From the NCBI GenBank assembly GCA_900546685.1, contig UREB01000008.1, forward strand, positions 1-21,508: a stretch of DNA of 21,508 bases. The letters are read 5' to 3'. Of this stretch, positions 1 to 6,323 are shown in pieces. The notes beneath the pieces were generated by a model, which worked only from the letters and a program-made list of their open reading frames with translations, ran no database searches and was not told where the DNA came from. The DNA is from an uncultured Eubacteriales bacterium. Lineage in GTDB: Bacteria > Bacillota > Clostridia > Christensenellales > QAND01. The first letter of the stretch is position 1. The number at the start of each line of letters is the position of its first letter. Made by a program: the position numbers and the translations under genes.

Positions 1-154
1 TTCATTTAGATGAATAAATCCGAAGATGGACGAATCCTGCAGAAGTTAGCTGAATGAGCCATTTTTGCTGCCATCTTAAAGGAAAAATAAAAAAGTTTTT
101 AGAATTAGCTACTAAAATTTTATTAGTAAAAATAACAGGCAGACGAAAATACGA
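1..154. other. AT-rich stretch without a recognised gene
   Basis: This AT-rich edge region lies beyond the tRNA-Ser terminator. Open frames on both strands here have no plausible ribosome binding site and no recognisable product. I see no supported feature. Confidence 0.5.
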
Positions 155-193
155 TAAAAAAAGAAAACCCCAAGAAATTTTCATTTCTCAGGG
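155..193 (-). terminator. Intrinsic terminator after tRNA-Ser
   Basis: On the minus strand an 11-pair stem, CCCTGAGAAAT with ATTTCTTGGGG including two G-T wobbles, closes a short AAA-containing loop and is followed by TTTTCTTTTTTT. It starts 8 bases after the mature 3' end of tRNA-Ser, which fits termination of that transcript. Confidence 0.85.
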
Positions 194-196
194 ATT

Positions 197-287
<91 letters not shown>

Positions 288-341
288 ATGATCCATTTGC
301 TCTTCTATATTAGACAGCCACTTCCAAACTGTCTGCGAATT

Positions 342-369
342 ATTATATCATATCCTTGCCGAAATACAA
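342..369 (-). promoter_or_regulatory. Sigma-A promoter of tRNA-Ser
   Basis: The minus strand shows TTGTAT (364-369), a 16-base spacer and TATAAT (342-347), preceded by TG one base upstream (extended -10). Transcription would start near 335, about 48 nt before the mature tRNA; the leader contains a small GACAG/CTGTC hairpin that processing would remove. Confidence 0.7.
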
Positions 370-448
370 GCAAAATTTATTTATTTATCCTCATGAATTT
401 TTCCAGATATTTCCTGATTATCTTTTTCCACTCGGGACAAAATAAAGC

Positions 449-636
449 CACGGACAGCTGAGGATGAATTCATAGCTCAGCGACCCGGACGTGCCTACCA
501 CGATCCAGGACTTTCGCACGCTATGATAAATCCGTTCGTATCCGAATCCAGGACCATGATCCATCTCATGGGACATCCCTGTTTTCATCCCCGATACGAG
601 ACGACCCCCACTCATTCTCTTTCACAGCTGGCCGTG
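449..636 (-). ncRNA. Candidate structured RNA, 6S-like architecture
   Basis: This 188-nt stretch in a gene-free interval has nested complementarity. Positions 449-460 pair with 625-636 (11 of 12), and 461-469 with 610-618 (8 of 9), forming a nearly continuous closing stem. Inside are a bulged hairpin 487-493/499-506, a 7-pair helix 536-542/593-599 and a 6-pair hairpin 554-559/566-571. A closing stem, an asymmetric central opening with a small hairpin on one side and a terminal stem resembles 6S RNA in size and plan. If so, the hairpin sits on the 3' side when read on the minus strand, and a U-rich CTTTATTTT follows on that strand. I see no convincing promoter, and the central opening is more lopsided than usual for 6S. 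The strand and family are inference. Confidence 0.35.
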
Positions 637-761
637 AAAAAAGGCGGAATCGCAAGGAACACCCTTTTGGAAGCAAGCAGCAACCTCTGTCTCCCTTCCA
701 AAATGAGGTATGGCTGGCACATACGTGCTAACCCTTTCCTACGTTTCCGCCTTTGTGCATT
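637..761. other. Gene-free stretch with two inverted repeats
   Basis: Between the ktrA stop and the structured RNA candidate there is no plausible coding frame. A perfect 9-pair inverted repeat (665-673 with 695-703) encloses a 21-base loop, and a smaller hairpin lies at about 719-732 (GCAC/GTGC). Neither is followed by a clear T-run, so they are not obvious intrinsic terminators for ktrA. Confidence 0.4.
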
Positions 762-1409
762 TTATCCATGCAGTTTTGTCAACGCCTGGGTTTCTCCAAT
801 GGCCAGCAGCACATCTCCCTGTTCCAGAACAGCATCCGGCGACGGGTTTACCATAATCTTTTTTCCCCGCTTGATTGCCACAATATTGATATTGTATTTA
901 CTTCGCACATCGCTTTCTTTCAACGATTTTCCAATCAGATATTTAGGCGCATTGATCTCCATCATGCTATATTCCTCAGAAAGCTCGATGAATTCCAGCA
1001 CATCGGATTGCGCAATACTATGTGCAAACCGCATGCCCATATCCCGCTCTGGATAAACGACCCGATCCGCACCTAGCTTGAGTAGGATCCTTGCATGCTT
1101 ATTGCTGCTTACCTTGCAAACCACATGCTCCACACCCATCTCCTTGAGCATCAACGTGGTGAAAATGCTCGCCTGCATATCGCTGTTGCCTATACCTACA
1201 ACCACGATATCGAAATTTGTTACGCCAAGCGAAAGCAAAGTCTGCTCATCCATTACGTCTGCCTGTACGCAGTTTGTCAGTACCGGAGCCATCTTCTCCA
1301 CTACCGCTTCGTTGGCGTCTACGCCCATGACGTCATGGCCCATTTCCACTAACGTCCTTGCCAACGCACGTCCAAACCTTCCCAAACCTAGAATCGCGAT
1401 CTGTTTCAT
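762..1409 (-). CDS. ktrA: KtrA/TrkA potassium uptake regulatory subunit
   Basis: The 215-residue product is the cytosolic gating subunit of a Ktr/Trk potassium importer. It opens with a Rossmann RCK_N domain: the nucleotide-binding GLGRFG is at residues 8-13 and an acidic residue, D31, ends the second strand as expected for ATP/ADP or NAD(H) binding. An RCK_C (TrkA_C) domain follows from about residue 135. This is the usual length for single-RCK KtrA proteins. The start has GGAGG five bases upstream and lies 13 bases after the ktrB stop, so the pair is an operon. In the family, RCK octamers bind ATP/ADP and the C-terminal domain can bind c-di-AMP; neither can be judged from sequence alone here. 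Confidence 0.95.
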   Translation of the reverse strand: MKQIAILGLGRFGRALARTLVEMGHDVMGVDANEAVVEKMAPVLTNCVQADVMDEQTLLSLGVTNFDIVVVGIGNSDMQASIFTTLMLKEMGVEHVVCKVSSNKHARILLKLGADRVVYPERDMGMRFAHSIAQSDVLEFIELSEEYSMMEINAPKYLIGKSLKESDVRSKYNINIVAIKRGKKIMVNPSPDAVLEQGDVLLAIGETQALTKLHG

Positions 1410-1422
1410 TCTTTCCTCCCTG

Positions 1423-2766
1423 TTAGCCTACCATAATACGGCCTTCCGGATAATGAATCGTATCTTTTTTCTTCCGGTTCGCCAACGCTATAGAGAATGT
1501 CAGCGGGCCTACCCGTCCGCAGAACATCAAAAACATAAGCAGCAATTTGCTCATCGGGGCAAGCTGCGGCGTAATTCCGCAGCTTAATCCCACTGTACCA
1601 AATGCTGAGACACATTCATATAGGATCGTTTCCATCGTTGCAGCAGGATTGCCTTCTTCGATGATGCAGATGATAAAGGTCGCTGTCAGCACCAATACCA
1701 TGGCCAGCACGGCAATGGCCGCCGCACTGCGTACCAAATCCCTTCCAATGCTGCGTTTGCCAACCACCGCTTCCGGCCGTCCTCGCACAATGGCGGCCGT
1801 TACAAGCAAAAGAATGGCAAATGTAGTTACCTTGATACCGCCGCCTGTAGACCCGGGCGCCGCACCGATGAACATTAAAATAATGGTCAAAAGAAAGCTG
1901 CCGCCGTATAGGCCGTTTTGATCAATGCTATTAAATCCCGCTGTACGGGTTGTCACGCTTTGGAACGCACCTGCCATGATCTTTTCACCCGCTGGCATGG
2001 CCGCCATGGTAGCAGGGTTGTTCCACTCGATCAAGGTAAACAAAAACGTTCCCCCCAATACCAACGCTGCCGTCATGCCCAGAACCAACTTGGTATGGAT
2101 GGGGAATTTTTTCCAGCGCTTGTTTCTCCATACATCTCGGATCACGGTAAACCCTAGGCCTCCCAAAATGATAAGTGCCATTACGGTCAGGTTTACTATC
2201 GCATCACCCGTGTACCCCGTCAAAGACTGAAAGTTTCCCAACGGGTCAAGCCCTGCGTTACAGAAAGCAGAAATGGAAATAAAAATACTATAAAATAAGC
2301 CGGTCTTAAGACCAAATTTCGGTACAAAGCTAAAAGAGAGACATATGGCGCCCAGCGTCTCTATCAGTATGGTAATCAGCACCACGTTTTGTATCAAGCG
2401 CACCATACCTTGCAACGAATCCTGATTCATCGCCTCTTGAATCAGCATCCGCTCTTTGAGCGTAATACGCTTTCGGATCATCATAAACACAATGGTAACC
2501 ATCGTCATAAAGCCCAGGCCACCGAGCTGAATCAGACATAAAATGACGAAATGGCCAACATGCGAATAAGCCGTGCCGGTATCCACCGTAACCAGCCCCG
2601 TTACACATACGGAAGTGGTCGCCGTAAACATCCCATTGAGCAAGCCTACGCTTTCCCCAGTAGAAGAGCAAATCGGAAGCGACAACAAAAGCCCTCCAAT
2701 AAAAATAGCTAGAAAAAATCCCCATACGATTTTTTGGACAGGCTTCATTTTCTTCCATGGATACAT
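1423..2766 (-). CDS. ktrB: KtrB/TrkH-family potassium transporter subunit
   Basis: The 447-residue membrane protein is the pore subunit of a KtrAB system. All four pseudo-repeat selectivity loops are visible: TSVCVTGL (51-58), SAFCNAGLD (166-174), TRTAGFNS (273-280) and SAFGTVGLS (387-395). The gating loop of the third repeat is present as GAAPGSTGGGIK (301-312), and the conserved arginine of the last helix is in GRVG (417-420). I chose the ATG at 2766 because residue 1 then lies shortly before the first membrane helix; the frame stays open upstream to 2859, but that extension runs towards the SRP RNA and has no family-like sequence. The Shine-Dalgarno (GGGAG) is rather far, so the exact start is uncertain. 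ktrA follows immediately. Confidence 0.93.
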   Translation of the reverse strand: MYPWKKMKPVQKIVWGFFLAIFIGGLLLSLPICSSTGESVGLLNGMFTATTSVCVTGLVTVDTGTAYSHVGHFVILCLIQLGGLGFMTMVTIVFMMIRKRITLKERMLIQEAMNQDSLQGMVRLIQNVVLITILIETLGAICLSFSFVPKFGLKTGLFYSIFISISAFCNAGLDPLGNFQSLTGYTGDAIVNLTVMALIILGGLGFTVIRDVWRNKRWKKFPIHTKLVLGMTAALVLGGTFLFTLIEWNNPATMAAMPAGEKIMAGAFQSVTTRTAGFNSIDQNGLYGGSFLLTIILMFIGAAPGSTGGGIKVTTFAILLLVTAAIVRGRPEAVVGKRSIGRDLVRSAAAIAVLAMVLVLTATFIICIIEEGNPAATMETILYECVSAFGTVGLSCGITPQLAPMSKLLLMFLMFCGRVGPLTFSIALANRKKKDTIHYPEGRIMVG

Positions 2767-2896
2767 CTTCGCAATTTTTTCTCCCAACGAAGGTCCCCCC
2801 AAATTGAAACTGTGCTGGCAAAACTCATAAAATCGTTGAAAATAAAAACTGCCGCGCACCTTCTGTTGGAAAAGCTACAACGGTGCTATTGTAAAA

Positions 2897-3116
2897 GGAG
2901 AACTCCGGCCCGGTTTCCCTGCGGCACATGCCACGTTCTGCTTAATGCTGCTCCCGTCAAGGCCTGACATGATTCACAGGATGACATTGCACAGGACCCG
3001 ACCGTCAACATTCCCAGTTGCAACGCGTGCCATTGCCACTTAGCCGAAAGAAGGATTCCAGCCCCGCTACAGCGGATTTCGGGTTTAGGGCACCGCTACT
3101 GCCCCGCCTGGCGCGA
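2897..3116 (-). ncRNA. ffs: Signal recognition particle RNA, large bacterial type
   Basis: This RNA scaffolds Ffh for co-translational targeting of membrane proteins. Read on the minus strand, the 5' Alu-like part contains GCAGTAGCGGTGCCC followed by CTAAACCCG and TCCGCTGTAGCGGGGCTG, typical of Firmicutes SRP RNA. The S domain has GTCAGG and GAGCAGC flanking a CCU/GGG stem with a UGAC (URRC-type) tetraloop at about 2956-2959, matching the Ffh-binding element. Downstream GTGCCGCAGGG and CCGGGCC complete the 3' half. The 5' end is placed from the promoter at 3122-3149. The 3' end is approximate; a weak TACAAT/GTTGTA hairpin with TTTT follows at about 2870-2892. It lies upstream of ktrB in the same direction. 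Confidence 0.9.
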
Positions 3117-3121
3117 CATTC

Positions 3122-3149
3122 TTTATAACTTTTTGATAACTTCTGCCAA
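3122..3149 (-). promoter_or_regulatory. Sigma-A promoter of SRP RNA
   Basis: On the minus strand TTGGCA (3144-3149) and TATAAA (3122-3127) are separated by 16 bases. Initiation about 7 bases downstream would be at 3115-3116, exactly where SRP RNA homology begins. Confidence 0.75.
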
Positions 3150-3201
3150 AGCATACCACTTGGTATTGGTTTCGTCAATGGAAGAGTCTGTTAAATTTTT
3201 A

Positions 3202-3741
3202 TTATTTCATCAAGTTGCCCCAGGATTCTGCATACGCCAACTGGTTTAGCGGCTTTCTGGGCCGTTGGGCAGGCGCCTCGTCCGGTACGCCCAGCGGCGT
3301 GATCGCTACGATACGAATATGATACGGAACTCCTAGCAGCTTTTTCACAGGCTGCTCCGGAAACGCCCCCACCCAGCAGGTTCCCAGCCCCAGAGCGGCG
3401 GCCGCCAGCGTTACCTGCGTCAGCGTATTGCCAATATCCGTCATATAATACGGTTTTCCCTCTCTGTTGCCGCTTTTTTCCGGATCAGCGCATACCACCA
3501 AAAAATAATCTGCATTTTCGTAGGCGTTCCCTTTCGGGTTCCCGCCCGTGGCTTGCTTTAACGCCTGAATCTGCTGTCTATCATGTAGTATCACATAGGT
3601 CCAAGGCTGCTGATTTTTCCAGGATGGCGCATTCTGCGCCGCCTCCAGCACCAAACGAAGCTGCTCTTCCGAAACAGGCTCGTGTTTATATTGCCGGATG
3701 CTGCGCCGCTCCCTCATGGTCTGTAAGCAATCCATCCTCAT
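3202..3741 (-). CDS. Nitroreductase-family flavoprotein
   Basis: The 179-residue product belongs to the FMN-dependent nitroreductase family, cytosolic oxidoreductases that use NAD(P)H. The N-terminus carries the family hallmark RRSIRQY with the arginine-serine pair that contacts FMN phosphate, followed by APSWKNQQPW, equivalent to the usual P-S-x-x-N-x-Q-P-W signature. The alanine-rich GLGTCWVGAF near residue 130 is the second FMN contact region. Three ATGs stand in a row; I chose the one at 3741 because AAGGAG lies six bases upstream, but 3744 or a TTG at 3759 are possible. It is monocistronic and divergent from the lipoprotein gene. The physiological substrate cannot be deduced. Confidence 0.88.
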   Translation of the reverse strand: MRMDCLQTMRERRSIRQYKHEPVSEEQLRLVLEAAQNAPSWKNQQPWTYVILHDRQQIQALKQATGGNPKGNAYENADYFLVVCADPEKSGNREGKPYYMTDIGNTLTQVTLAAAALGLGTCWVGAFPEQPVKKLLGVPYHIRIVAITPLGVPDEAPAQRPRKPLNQLAYAESWGNLMK

Positions 3742-3773
3742 CATCCGCTCCTTTTCCAACGATCTTTTGTCTC

Positions 3774-3803
3774 ATTATAGCTTGTGTCATACAAAAAAGT
3801 CAA
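3774..3803 (-). promoter_or_regulatory. Sigma-A promoter of the nitroreductase gene
   Basis: The minus strand has TTGACT (3798-3803), an 18-base spacer and a consensus TATAAT (3774-3779). The start point would fall about 25 bases before the ATG. Confidence 0.8.
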
Positions 3804-3829
3804 AAGCCCTGCGTATCTTCCTATGAGTT

Positions 3830-3838
3830 TGCTATAAT
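3830..3838 (+). promoter_or_regulatory. Extended -10 promoter of the lipoprotein gene
   Basis: TGCTATAAT forms an extended -10 element (TATAAT at 3833-3838) about 35 bases upstream of the ATG. The -35 region is poor. It is arranged back to back with the nitroreductase promoter, the two -10 boxes being about 55 bases apart. Confidence 0.6.
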
Positions 3839-3872
3839 GATGCCACTGTATTCGAAGGGTGGCCTCTATAAA

Positions 3873-4304
3873 ATGAAAAAACGTATGATACAGCTCATGG
3901 CGTTGGCCCTTGTGGCCCTTGGCGTAGTGTCCGGCTGCAGCGCCAAAGCCCAACTGCCCACGGAGATCGGCTCCTTTGCCGTGGTGGATGTGTCCATGGT
4001 GGATACGTACGATACTTTGCAGGCAGAAAGCGGTCAAAAGCTCTGCATCATTGCCATGAAGCCCAACGACGCCATTCAGGAGGATAAATACAAAAGCTAT
4101 TTCTGCTCGGATGACGGTTCCAGCGTCGCCAAAATCACCATTGCCGGCACGGAATACAACTGTATGGCCGTCGCGGTGCAAGGAATGCCAAACGATAAAT
4201 CGGTAGAATATACCCTCGTGTTTGAAGTGCCGGAAAGTGCGTCTACGGCGGGTAGTCTTTCGCTTACCGCGCCCAACCTGACGCCGGTAGAAATTAAATA
4301 TTGA
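3873..4304 (+). CDS. Small secreted lipoprotein of unknown function
   Basis: The 143-residue product begins with a lysine/arginine n-region and a hydrophobic stretch ending in the lipobox VSGC, so Cys22 is the likely lipidated residue and the protein should be anchored outside the membrane. The remaining 120 residues are predicted from their alternating pattern to be mostly beta strand, with two further cysteines, ending in a TPVEIKY-like strand. This recalls the immunoglobulin-like DUF4352 class, but I cannot confirm membership. An ATG at 3873 with GAAGGGTGG upstream was preferred over the long upstream extension of the frame, which overlaps the divergent gene. The stop is followed 10 bases later by an intrinsic terminator, so it is monocistronic. 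Confidence 0.8.
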   Translation: MKKRMIQLMALALVALGVVSGCSAKAQLPTEIGSFAVVDVSMVDTYDTLQAESGQKLCIIAMKPNDAIQEDKYKSYFCSDDGSSVAKITIAGTEYNCMAVAVQGMPNDKSVEYTLVFEVPESASTAGSLSLTAPNLTPVEIKY

Positions 4305-4314
4305 TTTGGAATGC

Positions 4315-4341
4315 AAAAAACGGCCAAATGGCCGTTTTTTT
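4315..4341. terminator. Bidirectional intrinsic terminator between convergent genes
   Basis: A-run, CGGCC-AAAT-GGCCG stem-loop, T-run: the symmetrical element can terminate both the lipoprotein transcript and the converging DUF1048-like gene. The TAA stop of the latter (4340-4342) lies in the T-run. Confidence 0.9.
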
Positions 4342-5005
4342 ATGCCGTTTTTCTCTTTATTGCCAAGGCAATGAGATACAGTACCGCTATTACCGCAATG
4401 GGAATCCAGGCATTGACCCAGCACAATACATGTTTCCTCAGCGCCCATTTGGCAAACAGGATCGCCACCCAGATCACTGTAAACAGCACAATGGCCCCAA
4501 CGCTGCGCAGCCTCTGCTTTTTCTCCGAAAAACCAAAGGTATGTTGGTTCAGCATACGGCTCAGCGCCCAGGCAAAGCCCAGGATCAAAACGCTGGAAAT
4601 GATAAATCCCTGCGTGATCGGCATTTTGATCGCAAAATCCAGCAATCCCTGTGCAGTGCCTGTATAAAACAGCTCTATCAACACCAGGGCCAAAAGTCCA
4701 ATTAGGCATCCTTCCAGGCTTTCTATCCGCCTTTCCGCTGCCGTTTTCTTTGCTCCTAGGTGGATATATACATCGCATACCCCGATCAGGTCCTTGCCAA
4801 GCGCCTGCTCTACCGTCTGCCCCTGCCGCTGTGCTCGGTATAATTTCTCTGCCAGCTTTCGGCAAATGGAAAATACCTCTTCCTTTTTTAATTCGGAATT
4901 TTTTATGTATGCCTCCATCGCCTTCATCACATCGCGGTGCTCCCCTGTCAGCTTTTGGCAGGTCTGGCGGTATGCAGCCTTTTGTCGTTGTTTGTTGCTT
5001 GCCAT
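4340..5005 (-). CDS. DUF1048-like membrane protein
   Basis: The 221-residue protein has two parts. Residues 1 to about 85 are charged and helical, with the spacing L-T-G-E-H ... GQTVEQALGKDLIGVCDVY that resembles the DUF1048 family, whose members often occur with PadR-type regulators; none is seen here. Four hydrophobic segments follow between about residues 95 and 218, so it should be an integral membrane protein with a cytosolic N-terminal domain. The start has AAGGAG six bases upstream. It has its own promoter (5044-5072) and converges on the lipoprotein gene. Function unknown; the family assignment is by pattern recall and moderate in strength. Confidence 0.75.
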   Translation of the reverse strand: MASNKQRQKAAYRQTCQKLTGEHRDVMKAMEAYIKNSELKKEEVFSICRKLAEKLYRAQRQGQTVEQALGKDLIGVCDVYIHLGAKKTAAERRIESLEGCLIGLLALVLIELFYTGTAQGLLDFAIKMPITQGFIISSVLILGFAWALSRMLNQHTFGFSEKKQRLRSVGAIVLFTVIWVAILFAKWALRKHVLCWVNAWIPIAVIAVLYLIALAIKRKTA

Positions 5006-5043
5006 GTAGATCTCCTTCGATTGCGCAGCTTTTCTGTTTATCT

Positions 5044-5072
5044 ATTGTATCCCGCCGCCGTCTTGTCTGTAA
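5044..5072 (-). promoter_or_regulatory. Sigma-A promoter of the DUF1048-like gene
   Basis: Minus-strand TTACAG (5067-5072), 17-base spacer, TACAAT (5044-5049). It lies immediately downstream of the rpiB-upp terminator, giving the gene an independent transcript. Confidence 0.7.
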
Positions 5073-5084
5073 AGCATGCAACGC

Positions 5085-5110
5085 AAAAAGCCGCCGGAAA
5101 TCCGGCGGCT
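5085..5110 (-). terminator. Intrinsic terminator after rpiB-upp
   Basis: On the minus strand a 10-pair GC-rich stem (AGCCGCCGGA with TCCGGCGGCT, two-base apex) is followed by TTTTT. It starts 10 bases after the upp stop codon. Confidence 0.92.
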
Positions 5111-5119
5111 CCTCCCATT

Positions 5120-6205
5120 TTATTTGGTTCCAAACAAGCGGTCTCCCGCATCGCCCAGGCCAGGCACGATATAGCCATGCTCGTTGAGCCCTTGGTCGAT
5201 GGCCGCCACATAGATGTCCACATCTGGATGTGCCTCACGCACTGCCTTGATGCCTTCTGGCGCGGCAATCATGTTTACCAAACGGATATTTTTCCCGCCA
5301 CGCTTTTTGATAAATTCAATCGCCGCGATGGCGCTGCCTCCTGTCGCCAGCATCGGGTCCAATACGAGCAAATCGCGTTCCGCTACGTCCGACGGCAGCT
5401 TGCAGTAGTATTCCACCGGTTTTAATGTCTCGGGGTCGCGATACACGCCAATATGCCCCACACGCGCGGCCGGTACCAGCTTAAGCATACCCTCTACCAT
5501 GCCAAGGCCTGCCCGCAAAATGGGCACGATGCCCAGCTTTTTCCCCGCGATCACCTTGGTTTTGGCCATGCAGATTGGCGTCTCGATCTCCACTTCCGTC
5601 AGCTGAAGGTCGCGCGTAACCTCATATCCCATCAGCATGGAAATCTCCTCTGTCAATTCGCGAAATTCCTTCAAGCTTGTCTTTTTATCGCGCAACACTG
5701 AAACCTTGTGCTGGATCAGCGGGTGCTTCATCTCTATCACCCGGCCCATCCGGCAGTTCTGCGTATCCTCATGCGCCTCCAGCGCCATAATCTCATCTAC
5801 CCGGCGCTCATGCTTGCCACCTTGGAACTGGGCGCCCATAAACGCATCCAGATTTTGCTCCATCTGCTCTACGCTCAGCACGCGTGCGCCCATGCACACA
5901 ACATTGGCGTTGTTGTGCTCTTTGGCCATCTGCGCGCTGTAAGCATCGCTGACAAGCGCCGCACGGATGCCATGGCATTTGTTGGCCGCCAGCGACATTC
6001 CAATGCCGGTTCCGCATACCAGAATGCCCCAATCTGCCTGCCCATTCTGCACCTTTTCACACACTGCCTCTGCAAACATAGGATAGTCCACAGAATCCTC
6101 GGAATAACAGCCCAAATCGCAGACCTGCTCCCCTTTTTCTTTCAGGTAGTCGATAAGCTGCTGTCTTTGCTTTACGCCTGCGTGGTCCGAACCAATGGCA
6201 ATCAT
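5120..6205 (-). CDS. rpiB-upp: RpiB-Upp fusion: ribose-5-phosphate isomerase B joined to uracil phosphoribosyltransferase
   Basis: One uninterrupted frame encodes 361 residues with two complete enzymes. Residues 1-152 are RpiB, which interconverts ribose 5-phosphate and ribulose 5-phosphate: DHAG at 7-10, the active-site cysteine in CGTGIG (64-69), H97 in KEHNNAN, and a basic ERRVDEI near the end. Residues 153-361 are Upp, which makes UMP from uracil and PRPP: HPLIQHK, the PRPP loop LDPMLATGGSA (about 282-292) and the uracil-binding GLGDAGD (about 350-356). From the internal ATG at 5749 the Upp part is exactly 209 residues, the normal length of the free enzyme, and MGRVIE matches its usual N-terminus. 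The linker after the RpiB core is only about 12 residues. The 6205 start has GGAAGG nine bases upstream. The ATG at 5749 has no good Shine-Dalgarno, but separate Upp synthesis cannot be excluded. In relatives these are normally two adjacent genes. Confidence 0.93.
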   Translation of the reverse strand: MIAIGSDHAGVKQRQQLIDYLKEKGEQVCDLGCYSEDSVDYPMFAEAVCEKVQNGQADWGILVCGTGIGMSLAANKCHGIRAALVSDAYSAQMAKEHNNANVVCMGARVLSVEQMEQNLDAFMGAQFQGGKHERRVDEIMALEAHEDTQNCRMGRVIEMKHPLIQHKVSVLRDKKTSLKEFRELTEEISMLMGYEVTRDLQLTEVEIETPICMAKTKVIAGKKLGIVPILRAGLGMVEGMLKLVPAARVGHIGVYRDPETLKPVEYYCKLPSDVAERDLLVLDPMLATGGSAIAAIEFIKKRGGKNIRLVNMIAAPEGIKAVREAHPDVDIYVAAIDQGLNEHGYIVPGLGDAGDRLFGTK

Positions 6206-6254
6206 ACTCTTTTTCCTTCCTCTCCCGTGCAAATTGTACGAATCAATTAGTTTT

Positions 6255-6284
6255 ATTATAGCCTTTCCCGTAGTCCCTGCGCAA
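6255..6284 (-). promoter_or_regulatory. Sigma-A promoter of rpiB-upp
   Basis: Minus-strand TTGCGC (6279-6284), 18-base spacer, TATAAT (6255-6260), about 50 bases before the start codon. It follows the Sua5 terminator directly. Confidence 0.72.
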
Positions 6285-6287
6285 GAG

Positions 6288-6312
6288 AAAAAGGCAGCGC
6301 CCACTGCCTTTT
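6288..6312 (-). terminator. Intrinsic terminator after the Sua5 gene
   Basis: Minus-strand AAAAGGCAG pairs with CTGCCTTTT around a 6-base loop and runs into a T-rich tail. It ends the rpmE-distal part of the translation-gene cluster. Confidence 0.88.
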
Positions 6313-6323
6313 GAAATGCTCAA

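Noticed and set aside
418..615. 65-codon minus-strand frame within the RNA candidate
   Set aside because: The sequence is explained better by base-paired structure; the peptide has no family resemblance, though a small protein cannot be fully excluded.
662..682. GGAAGC-AAGCAGC on the plus strand, resembling the SRP RNA tetraloop region
   Set aside because: The flanking GTCAGG strand is absent and the stem does not pair; the true SRP RNA is on the minus strand at 2897-3116.
448..761. RNase P RNA or tmRNA in the gap after ktrA
   Set aside because: The universal RNase P core motifs and the tmRNA ends with tag reading frame were not found; GAAAGTCC occurs but outside the required context.
523..1056. 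177-codon plus-strand frame over the structured RNA and ktrA 3' end
   Set aside because: It is largely antisense to ktrA, has no ribosome binding site and no recognisable domain.
2767..3120. A c-di-AMP riboswitch upstream of the potassium genes
   Set aside because: Such switches often control ktr genes, but the interval matches SRP RNA motifs instead and no ydaO-type core was found.
3741..5081. 446-codon open frame on the minus strand overlapping the lipoprotein and DUF1048-like genes
   Set aside because: Its product is composition-like shadow sequence without family motifs, it spans two terminator arms and a promoter, and both overlapping frames have clear signals and better protein character.
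5749..5820. Treating rpiB and upp as two genes with a sequencing error between them
   Set aside because: The single frame is intact and both domains are complete with a credible linker; an error is possible and is named as a refuting test, but the sequence as given encodes a fusion.
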